A stretch of 64,000 nucleotides of DNA from Malania oleifera (Eukaryota > Streptophyta > Magnoliopsida > Santalales > Ximeniaceae): the NCBI RefSeq assembly GCF_029873635.1, contig NC_080422.1, forward strand, positions 10,695,764 to 10,759,763, read 5' to 3'. Both the position numbers and the translations under genes were made by a program. Positions 24,070 to 36,207 of the stretch are shown in pieces; position 1 is the stretch's first letter, and every line of letters begins with the position of its first letter. The notes beneath the pieces were generated by a model. It did not search any database and was not told the DNA's origin. It was given only the letters and a program-made list of their open reading frames with translations.

Positions 24070-24480
24070 GGTCATGAGGCCTAACCCATTTTCTGGCATG
24101 TGACAGATTGTTTGTTTGCTTAGTGTATACTACCTACAGAGTTTAAACACATGACACTCCCTGCAGAGATCCCATTCCTTCGTCCTCAAAGTAGACAATC
24201 GAAAATAATGATTTGATTGAAATGAAATAACCATGAAGTCATAACCCTGTGCGTGTGCCTGCGCCGCTGCGCGTGTTTCAAGCTCTTAATAAGTTTGGTG
24301 GGTCGGTTTGTGTGATTCAGCTGTCGCTGTAGGAATGGCACGACTTGCATAGGTCATGGCTTATGCATTTGGTTTCAAATATATGGTCGAGTCAAATCTG
24401 ATGGTGGGGTGGTTGCATACTTGGATAGTTGGATTTGAATTCAAACGTGTCAAATGGTCAAATTGGTGATATAGATTGTT
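24070..24480 (+). other. 3' UTR of the MEP-pathway gene
   Basis: Non-coding sequence after the TAG. AATAAC at about 24226 and AATAAG at about 24287 are candidate polyadenylation signals; the end is not fixed by sequence alone. Confidence 0.5.
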
Positions 24481-26244
24481 ACTATTTTATCGTAGATATA
24501 AATTTCCAATGCTAGTGTCATTGCCCCAAATTTCTTGATTTATTCTCAAAATTTGAGCGTTGTTTCTAATAATTCTAATGTGATGCACTTCCAGTTAAAT
24601 TGAATTAGCGATTGTTTGGAATCATCTATGTAGAAGTGTTTTTTTAGAAAAAAAGTAGTGAATTTAATAAGTGCTGACACGAAAAGTATTGAATTGTTTT
24701 TCTTTTCCTTTTTAAATGATGGTGTCTGAGTCCCTTTGGATAGTATAGACTAATCCACCTAAAAATGGGCTTGCTCCTTTATCTTTCTCCACTTAAATGG
24801 TAAGGTATTATTTCAAATGAGAAAATGTCGAAGTTATAGGCAATACTTGATTATGTTTAAAATAAGTGATATTTGGATCTTACTTTTATTATACGATATT
24901 ATATGATTATTTTTAAACATATTTTAGATTATAAATATTAATATTTTTAATTAATAATTTCATTAATAATTATTTAATTATTTATAATTAGAATTTAAAT
25001 ATTTTTATTAACAAAATAATATAAGACTATTATTTTTAATTAACAATAATCTTGTTATTAATGTATATTTATAACATATTACTATCATATTAAATTATGA
25101 TAAAAATAATACTATTAGTTAAATTCAAAATTTTAGTTTATTAATATTAATTTAAATTAATAAATTGTTCTTGCTTAACTCAAAATTGAATTATAATAAC
25201 TAATTTGTCATAATTCTTAGTAAAATAATATATAGTTATTTTAAAATATATTTTAAATGAAAATGTTAATATTTTTATAATTTAAAATTTAAATAATAAT
25301 TATATTAATTTTTTAATTAAAATTTACATATTTTCTATAAAATAAAACAAACTAAAATAACTATTTATTAATTAACAATAATCTTGTTATTAATGTATAT
25401 TTATAAGATATGATTATCATACTATTTTTATGTTAAAAATAGTATTAATGACTAAATTAATTTTTTTAAATTTATTTAATGTTAATTTAAATTTTTAGCT
25501 GGGTTTTTTAAAAAAAATTTCAGAATTTAATTCAATTTTATTAATAATTGATAGGTTATAATGCATAATAAAATAATATATGACTAGTTTTTAATTAATA
25601 ATTTAATTAATAGCTATCTCACTCTTCAATTCTCTCAATTTTTTTTTTCCTTCACTCAATTCTCTAAAGATCACTATTTATAAGCTCAGGGAAAAGAAAC
25701 TCATATACTCCGACTCATCAATCAAATTAATAACAGACTAATTATTTTTTTTTTTTTTAGTTTTAATTTTGATTTGTAATTACCATCCATTTCTAATTGA
25801 AATCTCTTATGGTGTGTGCGCTATAGAGGAGTTGGCCCACTAAATTTTCATTATTTTTTAAAAATCTTTTTTCCTTTTCTATTTTTATTTATCACGTATT
25901 ATTTATTAGTTTTTTTTTTGAAATTGTACAGATGAATATTTATAAAATAATGTATGAGTTTGAACTAAATGGTGATTACACCTAGGAAAAGACCCAAGAG
26001 GACATTCAATTTTTTTTTACAAAAATAAAAATCTAAATTTTGTTTTATAGAACCCCAAACAAAATGAGGTGTCTATGCTCTGAAAACTTTGAGAAAAAAA
26101 AATATAAGTCACCTTTTATTTTTGTAGCTCAAACCAAATGAACCCAATGGCCTAGAGAAAAAAAAAAAACCCATTTTGTCTCAAGTTGTATGTACAAAAT
26201 TAGACAAACATTAAAACACTACTTGCATCTAGAATTTTTGAATT
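24481..26244. other. Extremely AT-rich intergenic DNA with an internal duplication
   Basis: No gene recognised. A block around TCTTGTTATTAATGTATATT occurs at 25049 and again at about 25382, with similar sequence on both sides, indicating a diverged direct duplication about 330 bp apart. Confidence 0.5.
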
Positions 26245-26439
26245 TTTCGGGTCCATTTAGATAAAAATTTTTACTTGAAAAAAAAAAGAAAAAAAATAAG
26301 GAGGAAGCTTATTTTTCATTACATTTTCCTTTCCTATTAAATATTATAAAAAATAAAATTTTGTTTTAATGTGATTAAAAATTAAAAAATTTAAATATTA
26401 ATGATGTGTAAAATTGAAATTTTATTTACGAATTTAACA

Positions 26440-26471
<32 letters not shown>

Positions 26472-26560
26472 TTTACTTTTCTTGATAATCAAACATAAAA
26501 ATATAAATTTCTTAATTTTTTTTTTGTTTCCTCAGTATTTTTAAAATTCCCATTAGGATT
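26245..26560 (+). mobile_element. MITE family A, copy 1
   Basis: It shares ordered blocks with the elements at 57358-57925: TTTCCTATTAAATATTAT, a poly-A/T tract, ATATTAATGATGTGTAAAAT, CTTTTCTTGATAATCAAACA and a final run before AATTCC. An internal (TTA)n microsatellite at about 26443-26470 is private to this copy. Confidence 0.6.
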
Positions 26561-27708
26561 TATTGATTTGAAATTTGGAGGAGAGGAGATCTTTCGATTG
26601 GTATTTGCTTTGACTCATTTGAACGACTGATTGGGAAAAATTAGATAGGAGTGAGAGAGTTGGAAATAAAAAATAAAAAAAATGTCAAAAAGACCATTTC
26701 AGATGGAAAGTCAAAAAGTCTCCTCATATTTTGTTTTTCTAATATTGGAAACATTTTTTGGGTCTTATATATACACAATTGCTGACAATTCCCATGATGA
26801 CTTTTGACAAACAACAGGAGAGAGAGAGAGAGATGGACCAGAAATAATACGGGTCTAAGTAAAGACCTTACGGCCAGCCACATGCTTGATTGAAGTTCAG
26901 CTTCATGTGCACACATTTCAAACGCCCTTCATTTTTATAAAACAAATTATTAAATGGGAATTTCTCCTCTTTACCTAATGTTGATAGGGTCACCAAACGG
27001 CGTCGCATGTACTTTTAATTACAAAAAAATTTATATACATATTTAAGAGGGACGATTCTTGTACATAAGATTCATAATTTATGTATCACAAAATAACAGA
27101 TAAAAGAGTCACTAAACTATTCAATTTATTTTATTGATAAAAAAAGAGGAAAAGAAAATATAACAAAATCAACTCTTTGTGCACAAAAGAAAACATTTCT
27201 TTGTTAATTATTTACCATAGAATTTTTGTAGAATTTTCTTCAATTGTCTTTAATTTTCTTTATTTTTATAAAAAATCTAGGAGCAAAAAAAAAAAAAAAA
27301 AAAAACCATAGCAACAATAATAAATAAACAAATAATTTATTTATTTATTTTTAAAAAATTATTATTTTTATTTTTAAAACATTCATAAAATAAAAAATAA
27401 AGAAAACAAGGAAAATATGATTTTCTAATATTCTTCTTTTGAATCTCCTTTATACACATGCCTCCTCCCAATTTTTTCCACTTTCTTGAACGTGCAGTCC
27501 ACCCCAAAATTGAAATATCTTCCCTAGGGTTTTTATCTCCCTTCATTGAACGAGACATGTTCCATGTAAACTATTCCTTACCTCCAAGACTTCCTTTTAT
27601 AAGCAAAGGGCCAAGTCTTTAAGCCACGAGGTCTAAGCTTTCCCAAAATGCCATCAAAATCTCTTTCACTACACAAAGTGGGCTTCCCTTTCTCATCTAG
27701 AAATCCTT
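26561..27708. other. Intergenic DNA
   Basis: No gene recognised. It contains an A-run at about 27284-27305 and short T-rich stretches. Confidence 0.45.
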
Positions 27709-27713
27709 GAATT

Positions 27714-28378
27714 TATTGAAAATCGCACTTATGAGTTTATTCTATATTGAAAAAATTGAGTGGATGATAGGTGTAAATATATGATTGGGCCCAAAATCTA
27801 ATAGGTTTAAACTTTTGGGTGAAGTTAGTGTTCATCCATGTGAATCAAGACTACTCATAAACTCCTTCGGTACCAACAAGTGGTATGAGAGTTGATAGTT
27901 TGTAACTTTGGGTGAGGGACATTATAGAAAAAGTCAAGACGTGAAACTAATTCTCCTAACGTGCTAATACTTGGAGGACCGAGTGTGTGACTGAGGCCAA
28001 TAAGAATCATTTAGGCTTGGGAGATGGATCTGAATAAGGTCAATATGTAGGAGATAGTATTGGTTCGGAGGCATGTGGAATGCAATTCTGAGACACATAA
28101 GGTGTAGTCGTAAAGCCCACTTAAGTAACTATTGGAGAATTGAGCTTAACTCTTATAGGGAGATAGTTTCCGTTCAAGGGGGAGCAGTTGAAACTCACAA
28201 CTAAGGAAGAGATTTTTGAGAATTTCACTTGTGAGTTTGTCTCACATTGAAAAAATTGAGTGAATGATGGGTGCAAATATGTGGTTGGACCCAAGACCTA
28301 ATAGGCTTTAACTTTTGGGTCAAGTTGGTGTCCACCCATGTGTATTAAGACAATCCATAGACTCCTCCGGTGCTAACA
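27714..28378 (+). mobile_element. TRIM (terminal-repeat retrotransposon in miniature)
   Basis: Two 165-bp direct repeats (27714-27878 and 28214-28378) end in CCAACA and CTAACA and flank only 335 bp. A primer-binding site like TGGTATGAGAG starts at 27881, two bases after the first repeat, and a purine run AAGGAAGAGA precedes the second. GAATT is found at 27709-27713 and 28379-28383 as a perfect 5-bp target duplication. The repeats start TATTGA and TTTTGA; an original TG is likely. There is no coding capacity. Confidence 0.88.
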
Positions 28379-28383
28379 GAATT

Positions 28384-30329
28384 TCACTTCAATCCATTGA
28401 AATTTTAATCCAAAACCTCAAAGTTGGAAGTTGTAAATTCAAATTATAAGACTTTGTCTTAAGGCTGGTCTTATCTAGAATTAAGAAAATATCAGAAAAA
28501 GAAAAAGAAAAAAATGTGATTTTTTTTTTATTGTTATTTGGTTATTAAGAAGTGGGAAAGAAAACAAAACATATAATAAATCATTAATTATAATTTAATT
28601 GAACACATTATTATTAGTTTTTCATCTTTTAGTTTAAATTATATAAAAAAATATTATCATTCTTAATAGTATTAATATAAAAAAATATAATGAAAAATAA
28701 ATTCCAACCAATCTTTTTTTTTTTTTTTTCAAATAAAATCCTTATGATTGCATTAGCATAAAGGTGAGATCGACAGCAATAAATCCAATTTTTTCCATAA
28801 AAATTTCACCAAAAAAATGATTAATCTTGGACAATCCAATAGGAATTTTGCATGTGTCAATCATACCAATAAAGAAAAACTAAAACACGAAAACAATAGT
28901 ATTTTTATTCCAACAACTGAACCGTGAACACTACATACTTTAGAGAGGATACAAGCCGGGGTATTTATACACTATTACATGATATAGGTAATAATATAAA
29001 TCCCATGATTTGAGAAGATCTGCTTTATTGTCATATATCCTTTTTTTTTTTTTAATCAGTAGACTTTGATTTGTTAGCATATATGATCCTAAAACATTGA
29101 CTTTGAATCTTTGACGTTCCTTAGTCTTTATTGTGATAATTTACCTTGAATCTTCATCATTTAAATCTGCACCGAACAAATGCGACAGTCGATGACTTGA
29201 TCTAACCGTTAACGAGATGATTTTGCTTCGAAATTATTTTTTGAATTTATCGAGCTGTGATGCATTGTTAATAACCCACATGCAATATTAAGCGTAGGAA
29301 AATGTATAGACAAAATGTAGTGGATCTCCAGATATAAGAACTGGAACATTGAATTTGACGACAAGAAATAAAACGATTTATGAACTAAACACACATGCAT
29401 GCATGGTGGATTGAATTTGATGCAGACTGATTAGAATGGAAAGTGGCTGTATACCGAAGCAGCTGAACACAAACATAATGTGTTCATCGTGTTTGGCCCC
29501 AAGAAATCTCTATTCCAATTCTCAAATTAGTAAAAAAACATGGTTTCCCAAAATTGGAATTGGAATTGAAGATCCACGTAGCTGGCTGCCCTAGTCAATT
29601 AAGAACCACATGTAACATCCCAAACACATGCGTCACAATGAATTGGAATCATACGTATGTTCTTACGTTTGACCCTCTTTAGTATTTATGTTTTTCACTT
29701 CAATTTGATCACTAGTTGCCGAAGCTGAAGCCGCCGCACATGCTGTCCCTCCTAATAAAGTATGTATCTACTTGAGTGTGTGCACATAAACGCACTAATT
29801 TGGCTTGAAAGAAACAAGACATATAAAGAGAAGAGCACTTCACCTATTTTTTAGTTAGTACTTAGTACTTCGTTGAGTACAATTAATATTGAAGTTCAAA
29901 AGGGTATTGGACGATTAATGGGTTGGGTGTGTGGGGGCAACGCCTCTGTGAAATGGTACAAGAGTATTTGAGAAAATTTTTTACTATTTTTTGTATGATT
30001 AGAGTTAGTATAAATATATATAATGTAACCCTACTTTCGATATAGTGAAATTTAGAAACCACTCGTTCCTGTGGATGTAGGCATACTATCGAACTACGTT
30101 AAATTCGTGTGTTTTGTGTTGCTTTATCTATCTATTTGTTTTTCGTACTATTCATTATAATTGCTACACGTTTCACAACATATTTATATATTAAACATGT
30201 GTGGCATGTCATATTATATCAAAGTTGCTATATTTTATTTAATAAAAAATATAAAAGCAAAAATTTCTTGAGAATTTTTCAATTTTTTGTTTTCGGTGTG
30301 TGAGAGAGTCTTTGGAATCACTTATGGAA
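28384..30329. other. Intergenic DNA with LTR-like remnants
   Basis: No gene seen. Near 28870-28990 the minus strand reads like a Copia LTR core (TATAAATACCCCGGC, then AATAAAAATACT). At 29960-30180 a plus-strand LTR tail similar to 37255-37440 is present. Confidence 0.45.
29960..30180 (+). repeat. Copia-type LTR tail, copy a
   Basis: The segment shares GATGTAACCC/AATGTAACCC, TACTTTCGATATAGTGAAAT, CTCGTTCCTGTGGATGTAGG and CACGTTTCACAACA with 37255-37440. The order matches the R/U5 part of Copia LTRs, including the GTAGGCAT...GAAC block seen in the intronic Copia LTR. The left end and any target duplication are not clear. Confidence 0.6.
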
Positions 30330-30572
30330 TCTACATTTTCTTATTTGGTTTTCAAGGAAAATGGAGAAGAAAATAAAAAATATATACCAAATGCATGAAC
30401 AAAATTTTAGTTTTACACTATTTAGTTTTTCTTAATTTTTAGTCATATTAAAACAAATTTTTTTTTTTGATAGTATGTGATAGAAAAGGAAAATACAGGG
30501 GAAAAAAAAAAAGAATTTTCTCTTTATTTTTTATTTTATTTTTCCAAGTCAATTTTTAATCGAAACGGACCC
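30330..30572 (-). mobile_element. MITE family A, copy 2 (reverse)
   Basis: On the minus strand it starts GGGTCCGTTTCGATTAAAAA and shows TTTGTTTTAATATGACTAAA, GTGTAAAACTAAAATTTTGT and CCTTGAAAACCAAATAAGAA in family order. Confidence 0.6.
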
Positions 30573-31760
30573 TTAATATGTTTACAATGAGCATTAAAAT
30601 GAAAAGTAGTCACAAGAAGTATTTGATGATCGTTAAAATGAGTATTGATTGTGAATGGTGGTGAAATGAGTGTTTGAAACTTACTTTCATTATAAATGTT
30701 ATACGAATGTAAAGTATTCAATTTAAAGATATTAATACTATTGTCAACATATAATTAATATATAAATTTTTTAATTTTTTTTAATTATGTTAATGATGAT
30801 AATTAATATTAAAAATAAGAATAAATTTAATTAATACTTTCCAATTAATATTTTTAATTGACTTTATTAATATTTTATTTAGTACTTTAAGTAACTTTAC
30901 ATTAATTGACATTTTTAATTACAATTTTAATGCTTTTTATTAAATAAGTTATTATCATCATTATTAACTAAAAATTTTTAATTCAAGCAGTAGTAGGAGG
31001 TAACGGCAGGTACGGGTGGCAAGCACATTGGAGGAGAAGGCAACGGCAATGCAAGGAGGAGGAGAAGGTGACGATAACGTGTTACTGTTATATACTTATA
31101 AAACTACTATTGCTCATAAATCTCGTGACTCTTAAGTGACTAAAAGACTTTGTAACTTCACAAAATTCACTTAAAATATTTTTAAAAAATACTTATTTTA
31201 TATAATAAGTGCTTATTATCATATAAGCTAAGCATAATCTTCTTGGTCTTTCTAACAAAATTGCTTATTTTAAGTGATAAACGTTATATGTACTTTTTTT
31301 TTTTTAACTACTTATCATATCTTGACCTAAGTGGATGCATTTAGTTAACTTAGTCAATTTTTGTTGACTTCGATTACACATTTGACCCTCCTACTATTAG
31401 TACTCCAAGAAAGTTTACAATATCACTTGCTAGAAATTACAAAATATAGATCGATACACTTTAAATATCAGAGAATAGGAGACTATAAATAAATCAAATG
31501 ACTATCAGTAGTTTATAAGTTCTACAAGAACTTGCTTTTTACATGAATGAATGATTTTCAAACCTAATTTTCAGGATCGTTCAATAAATAAGTCAAATAT
31601 GAACATAACTAGGTTCAACTCAATTACAAATTTGGTCGAACTCATACATAATAGTAAAAATCACCTGGGCCTGAACTTATTTAGCATATACATTTTTTGA
31701 TTATTAATAATTTTATATTTGTAATGAATAGCATATTTAAAAATTAAATAAATATATTTT
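30573..31760. other. AT-rich intergenic DNA
   Basis: No gene or element recognised; scattered TTAAT/ATTAA repeats only. Confidence 0.4.
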
Positions 31761-31930
31761 GTATTTTGATTATCTAGTCATCCGCCAGCTAATCCAGGGT
31801 AATGGGGTGCCGTGGGATTTGGGAGGAGACCTGAAAAGAGCATTTAAGAGATAGTTGGACATTAACTGTGCGAGCACAACAGCCCATGCCCCGTCGGCAT
31901 ACGCATGATATATAGTGGTTGGTCGGAGAG

Positions 31931-32040
31931 GCATGTGCATGACACGTGTGGCCACGTGGGCGTCCGATGGAGGACACGTGTATTCCTTGGAAAGATGGAC
32001 GCCTGTTTGGATGTGAAGATATCCGTACGTACGTGGTCGG
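31931..32040. promoter_or_regulatory. G-box/ABRE cluster without an adjacent gene
   Basis: Three CACGTG cores lie within 38 bp (31943-31948, 31953-31958, 31975-31980), in contexts ACACGTGTGG, GCCACGTGGG and GGACACGTGT, followed by TACGTACGTGG near 32026. Such cores bind bZIP and bHLH factors. The surrounding 31780-32160 is far more GC-rich than its flanks. No CDS is attached on either strand, so it may be a broken promoter or part of a mobile element. Confidence 0.45.
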
Positions 32041-32160
32041 TCATTAAATCCTAAATCCTGGCACTACCGAACGCGTATTACGACGCTCCAATTCCAATTC
32101 CAATCCCAACAGGTTTGTCGCTTGCTCCCCGCGTATTCCAATTCCAATTCCGTCAAGTAC

Positions 32161-32812
32161 AACACCCCACTCCTCCAGAAATTTACATAATATTATATTT
32201 TAAATAAAAATTTTAATATATATACATTAAAAGAATTTATATATATATATATAAATCTAAAGCCTATTGGATAAGGTGATGATAAAAAAATAAAAACAAA
32301 CTCCTCTTTTGATAAGTTGGTAATTATAAAATTGATTTCATTTTTTATTTATAGTTTTTAAAGAATTATAAAATATTAATATATATTTTTTACTTTTATA
32401 ATATTTACTACCGAAAAGTAAAAAATGAATGTCATATTTTTGCACGTATTCTACAAAATTATTTTTTATATTTAAATTATTTTGATAGATTGTCATATTT
32501 ATGATGTAAATTTAAAATAATAGTGTATCTTTATCATAAAATTTAAGTTCTTTGTAACGCTAAAAGACAAAGTGCTTTGCTTTAATTTTTTTAAAAATTG
32601 GAGATAAAAAATAAAATTATTATTTAAAACTAAGAATTAAATTTAAATTATAAAATAATTTCATTTCATTCCTAATTCTTTAAAGAATCACAAAAGTATT
32701 GCTTTCTAATTTTCTAACATTTATATAAATAAATTTAAAATAATAAAATTTTATTTTTAAAATTTTAAATAAATGTTAAAAAACTAAAAAAATAGGAAAA
32801 AAATATTTTATA
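32161..32812. other. AT-rich intergenic DNA
   Basis: Nothing recognised; it ends at the ATATT target site of the next element. Confidence 0.5.
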
Positions 32813-32817
32813 ATATT

Positions 32818-33254
32818 TGTTGCGGGATAAAATTTTTGATGATGTTACTCTCCGACTTTCGATGACCTTAAAAGGATGGAAACACAGCAGGCTTGGAGGA
32901 CCCGGAGTGTACTCCGAGGGATCACTCTGATGTCTAAGTAAGGGAATGCTTCAAAGAGGTTGAATGCAATAGTAAAGTGGGTTAAGAGTGAATTACCTTG
33001 ACTTGTTTGCATCACCTTTCTTTATAGTGGCGAGGTTTGACCCTTGGATGATCGGTTATTATGACCTGGGGGCGTGGATCACTCCGGAGGTTTAAAGCGC
33101 CAGCATGGATCATTCTAGGCGTTTAAGGCACTAGTGTGGTTCTCTCCCTTCATTATAGGATTAGAGCTAATTGTTCTTGCCAGAGGATTTGACTTGGGTA
33201 GTGATTGTTGGGTTTTGATTTCCTTTTATAAGCTGATATATTTAGGGCATATCA
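32818..33254 (-). repeat. 3' LTR of the gag-only element
   Basis: 437 bp, aligned with 36208-36651 throughout, including GGCTTGGAGGACCC and TAAGCTGATATATTTAGGGC. Confidence 0.92.
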
Positions 33255-33584
33255 GTTATCTCCCCCTTAGTTTCGAAGTTTTGAACCATGTTCCCAAAGT
33301 TCGAAAGTTATTCCTGTTGGGATTTTGTGGAGCTTAGTTGTGTTTAATCTGAGTGATGACCCGATCTAACGTAATGATGCGAGGTTTTTTTAACACCCTA
33401 TTCAGCTACTTCTTTATCTATAGCTTGCTGAGTCGGATTTGGGGGGGTGCTCGACTTACCTGAGCCAATCTTGTGGCACTCCTGGCTTTGCCAAGCTGAA
33501 CTCGAGGGGACATCGGCTAATATGAACTGAGGTGAAGGTGAACACAGCTTTGCTGAGCCAGATTTTCATTGAGTATTTGTGTCA

Positions 33585-34290
33585 AGCTGCTCTTGCTGAG
33601 TTGTTCTCGCCGAGCTATTCATGCTGAGCTATTTTTTCCGAGCTACTCTTCGTGGGCAACTTCTGTATAGCTACTCTTCAAGGTACTTCTTGTCGAGCTG
33701 CTCTTCGTGGGCAACTTCTGCCAAACCGCTCTTCAAGAAAATTCTTGTCGAACTGTTTTTGCTGAACTGCTCTTCATGGGCATCTTCTGCCGAGCTGCTC
33801 TTTAAGGTACTTCTTGTCGAGTTGCTCTTCGTGAACAACTTTTGCTGAGCTACTCTTCATGGGCAACTTTTGCTGAGCCGCTCTTCAAGGTAATTTTTGC
33901 CGAGCTGCTCTTCGTGGGCAACTTCTGCTAAGCTGCTCTTCAAGGCAATTCTCACCGAACTGTTTTTTCCAAGCTACTCTGCGTGGGCAACTTCTGCCGA
34001 GCTGCAAGGCAATTTTTACCGAGCTGTTTTTGTTAAGTAGCTTTTTGTGAGTATTTTCTGCCGAGTTTCTTGTCGTCACATTTCTTGCCAAGTTGTTCGT
34101 CGTATCATTTCTTGCCGAGCTGCTCTTCACGACATTTTTTGATGAGCAGCTCTTCATGGGCAACTTTTGCCAAGATGCTCTTCAAGGCAATTATTGCCGA
34201 ACTATTTTCGCCGGGCAGCTCTTCGTGGGCAATTTCTGTCAAGCTGTTCTTCAAGGAAGATCTTTCCGAACTGTTTCTACTGAGCTGCTC
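33585..34290. repeat. Tandem array A (about 58-70 bp unit)
   Basis: About ten degenerate units built from GAGCTGCTCTTCGTGGGCAA and CTTCTGCCGAGCTGCTCTTC with spacing 57-82 bp (for example 33646, 33703, 33771, 33853, 33911, 33980, 34152, 34211). The plus-strand ORFs here are a by-product of the repeat. Confidence 0.8.
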
Positions 34291-34299
34291 ATCATTGGG

Positions 34300-34850
34300 T
34301 CTTTTTTGTTTAGTGAGTCGTGCTCACTTGTTGGCGGTTATATGGCCTTACGAGTTATGCTCATCAATTTTGCATTCTTTGCCTAATGAGCTGTGCTCAT
34401 TTGTTGGACATTCTTCTAGCCTCATAGGCTTTGCTTGTTAGTTGGGAAGATTTTGCTTAATGAGCTATGCTAATTTGTTAGGCAATCTTCTAGCCTCGCG
34501 AGGTTTGCTTGTCAGTTGGGCTGATTTCGCTTAATGAGCTATACTCATTTGTTGGACAGTCTTCTGGTCTCACGAGCTTTGCTCATCAGTTGGGCTGATC
34601 TCACCTAATGAACTATGCTCATTTGTTGGGCAGTCTTATGGCCTCAAGAGCTTTGCTCATCAGTTAGGCCGATCTTGCCTAATGAGCTATGCTCATTTGT
34701 AGGGCAGTTTTCTGGCCTCACGAGTTTTGCTCGTCAGTTGGACCTATTTCGCCTAATGAGTTATGCTCATTTGTTGGGTAGTCTTCTAGCCTCACGAGAT
34801 TTGCTCGTTAGTTGGGCCAATTCTTCTTTGCCTAATAAGCTGTGCTCATT
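34300..34850. repeat. Tandem array B (about 73 bp unit)
   Basis: Six or seven units of the type CCTAATGAGCTATGCTCATT, TGTTGGGCAGTCTTCTGGCC and TCACGAGCTTTGCTCATCAG, unrelated in sequence to array A except for GAGCT-type cores. Confidence 0.8.
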
Positions 34851-34852
34851 TT

Positions 34853-35023
34853 TTGCGCTGAAATCAAATAGCGTGAGAGAGAATGCAGTTATAGGTATGT
34901 ATGCAAAATTTGATAATTTAATAAAGGAACACAAAATGTTCGAGTACATGACTGACAGAGATGCAATTTTATGGAACAATTTTCTTGAGCATGCTAGATT
35001 AGGTCAGAACCTCCAAGGGCATT
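34853..35023 (+). pseudogene. PPR-protein gene fragment captured in the gag-only element
   Basis: An open stretch on the strand opposite to gag encodes NAVIGMYAKFDNLIKEHKMF and then EYMTDRDAILWNN. This is the usual plant PPR (PLS-type) pattern NA-I-MYAK-G-L--A-K-F--M--RD---WN---, slightly degraded, for one repeat and the start of the next. It lies between tandem array B and gag, inside the LTR borders, so it moved with the element. It has no start, no further repeats and no promoter. Confidence 0.65.
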
Positions 35024-35218
35024 AGTATGCGAGACATCTAGGGGAGTGTAGGACAAGAACTTACTTCTATGTCCTAACCCCCTAGGGCTGCTATGCAACT
35101 TGTTACTTTCCTACCCCTTCCCTATTTTAGAGCCCTCCCCCGTATCCTTCGAACTCTTTCTCTTCACATAAGTTTGCTCTCTTCTTGTGTTCATTACCTC
35201 TTCAAGATTAATATGCTT

Positions 35219-36136
35219 CTACGCTCTTGCCATCAGCTTCCCCATGTCAGCTGGGGGTCTCTTTCCTAGAGAAGACAGGAAGTTTCCTAGCTGAAGGGCC
35301 GTGGTCAGGACTGCCAATGCCACTCCAATGTCTAGGTTGCGGATCTCCACGGTTGCAGTGATGAAGCAGTGCATGAACTTTTTTAGTGTCCCCCTTTCTC
35401 CTTGAACCATGCTCATCAGATGAGTCGACGTTTTGATGAATCTCCAACTACTGAGGAAATGGCCGGTGAAACGATGCTCTATCTCTGAGAAAGAACCGAT
35501 TGATCCAGGTCGTAGGGTTTGGTACCAATCTTTGGCACTACCTTTAAGGGTTGCAACAAATGCCGGACGCATGATGGCATCAGGTGCGCCCTGTAATTGC
35601 ATCAACACCTTGAAGGTGTCCGAATGATCGACCCGGTCAGACAAACCCTCGTACCTTTCAAAGGTTGACATTTTGAATTTGATGGGTAGCGGGACCTCCA
35701 TCACTTCTTTAGTGAATGGCAACTTCGAGGATCTTAGAGAGGCTTCCTCGTAGAAGGGGTTGGTCCGGCCTTCTTTCATCATCTTCTCAATTTGGTCTAT
35801 CTTTTTAATCCTTTCCCCCAACTTGACCGATCTTTGCTCGTTGACTCCTATGCTATTCGCGTCTTCCACCTTCTTAGTGAGGTTAGTTTTTTTCTCACTC
35901 TCCTTTAGTTCATTTGCTTTCTTAGGTGGGTTGGGGCTAACCTGTTGTTGGTGGGGGACATGCTCTTCCTGACTTTTTTGCTACATGAGTAGGTTGAACA
36001 TATTCTTCATCTTCTTTTGAAAGGCAAGAAATTCCTCCCTGGTGACTCCTCAATGTTTTGTGGGTGTGGAGTGGATGGATTGAGGTGGTTCTTCTCTAGC
36101 AGCAGGGCCAGAGCTAGATTCGTGAGTGGTTGACAT
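35219..36136 (-). pseudogene. Ty3/gypsy gag with two nonsense codons
   Basis: Read leftward from the ATG at 36134-36136: MSTTHESSSGPAAREEPPQ, then stops near 36050 and 35983, then a clean 216-codon stretch from 35869. The latter has RYEGLSDRVDHSDTFKVLMQ, LQGAPDAIMRPAFVATLKGS, AKDWYQTLRPGSI and SFSEIEHRFTGHF, the retrotransposon gag core typical of Tat/Athila elements. The zinc knuckle and everything downstream are missing. Only the trailing part could be made as one piece. Confidence 0.85.
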
Positions 36137-36207
36137 TATTTGAATTTCGGAGGTCGAGAGCAAGATGAGTACCTCTCAGAAGCAAGTTCCCATAGATGGT
36201 GGAAATT

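Noticed and set aside
33585-34850. Regularly spaced repeats as a CRISPR-like array
   Set aside because: The genome is eukaryotic, units are degenerate, spacers are not unique, and the arrays are internal to an LTR element.
33621-35025. Plus-strand ORFs of up to 136 codons with LFVGNFCQ-type repeats
   Set aside because: They are translations of tandem arrays A and B; all frames are periodic. Only the 34853-35023 end matches a protein (PPR).
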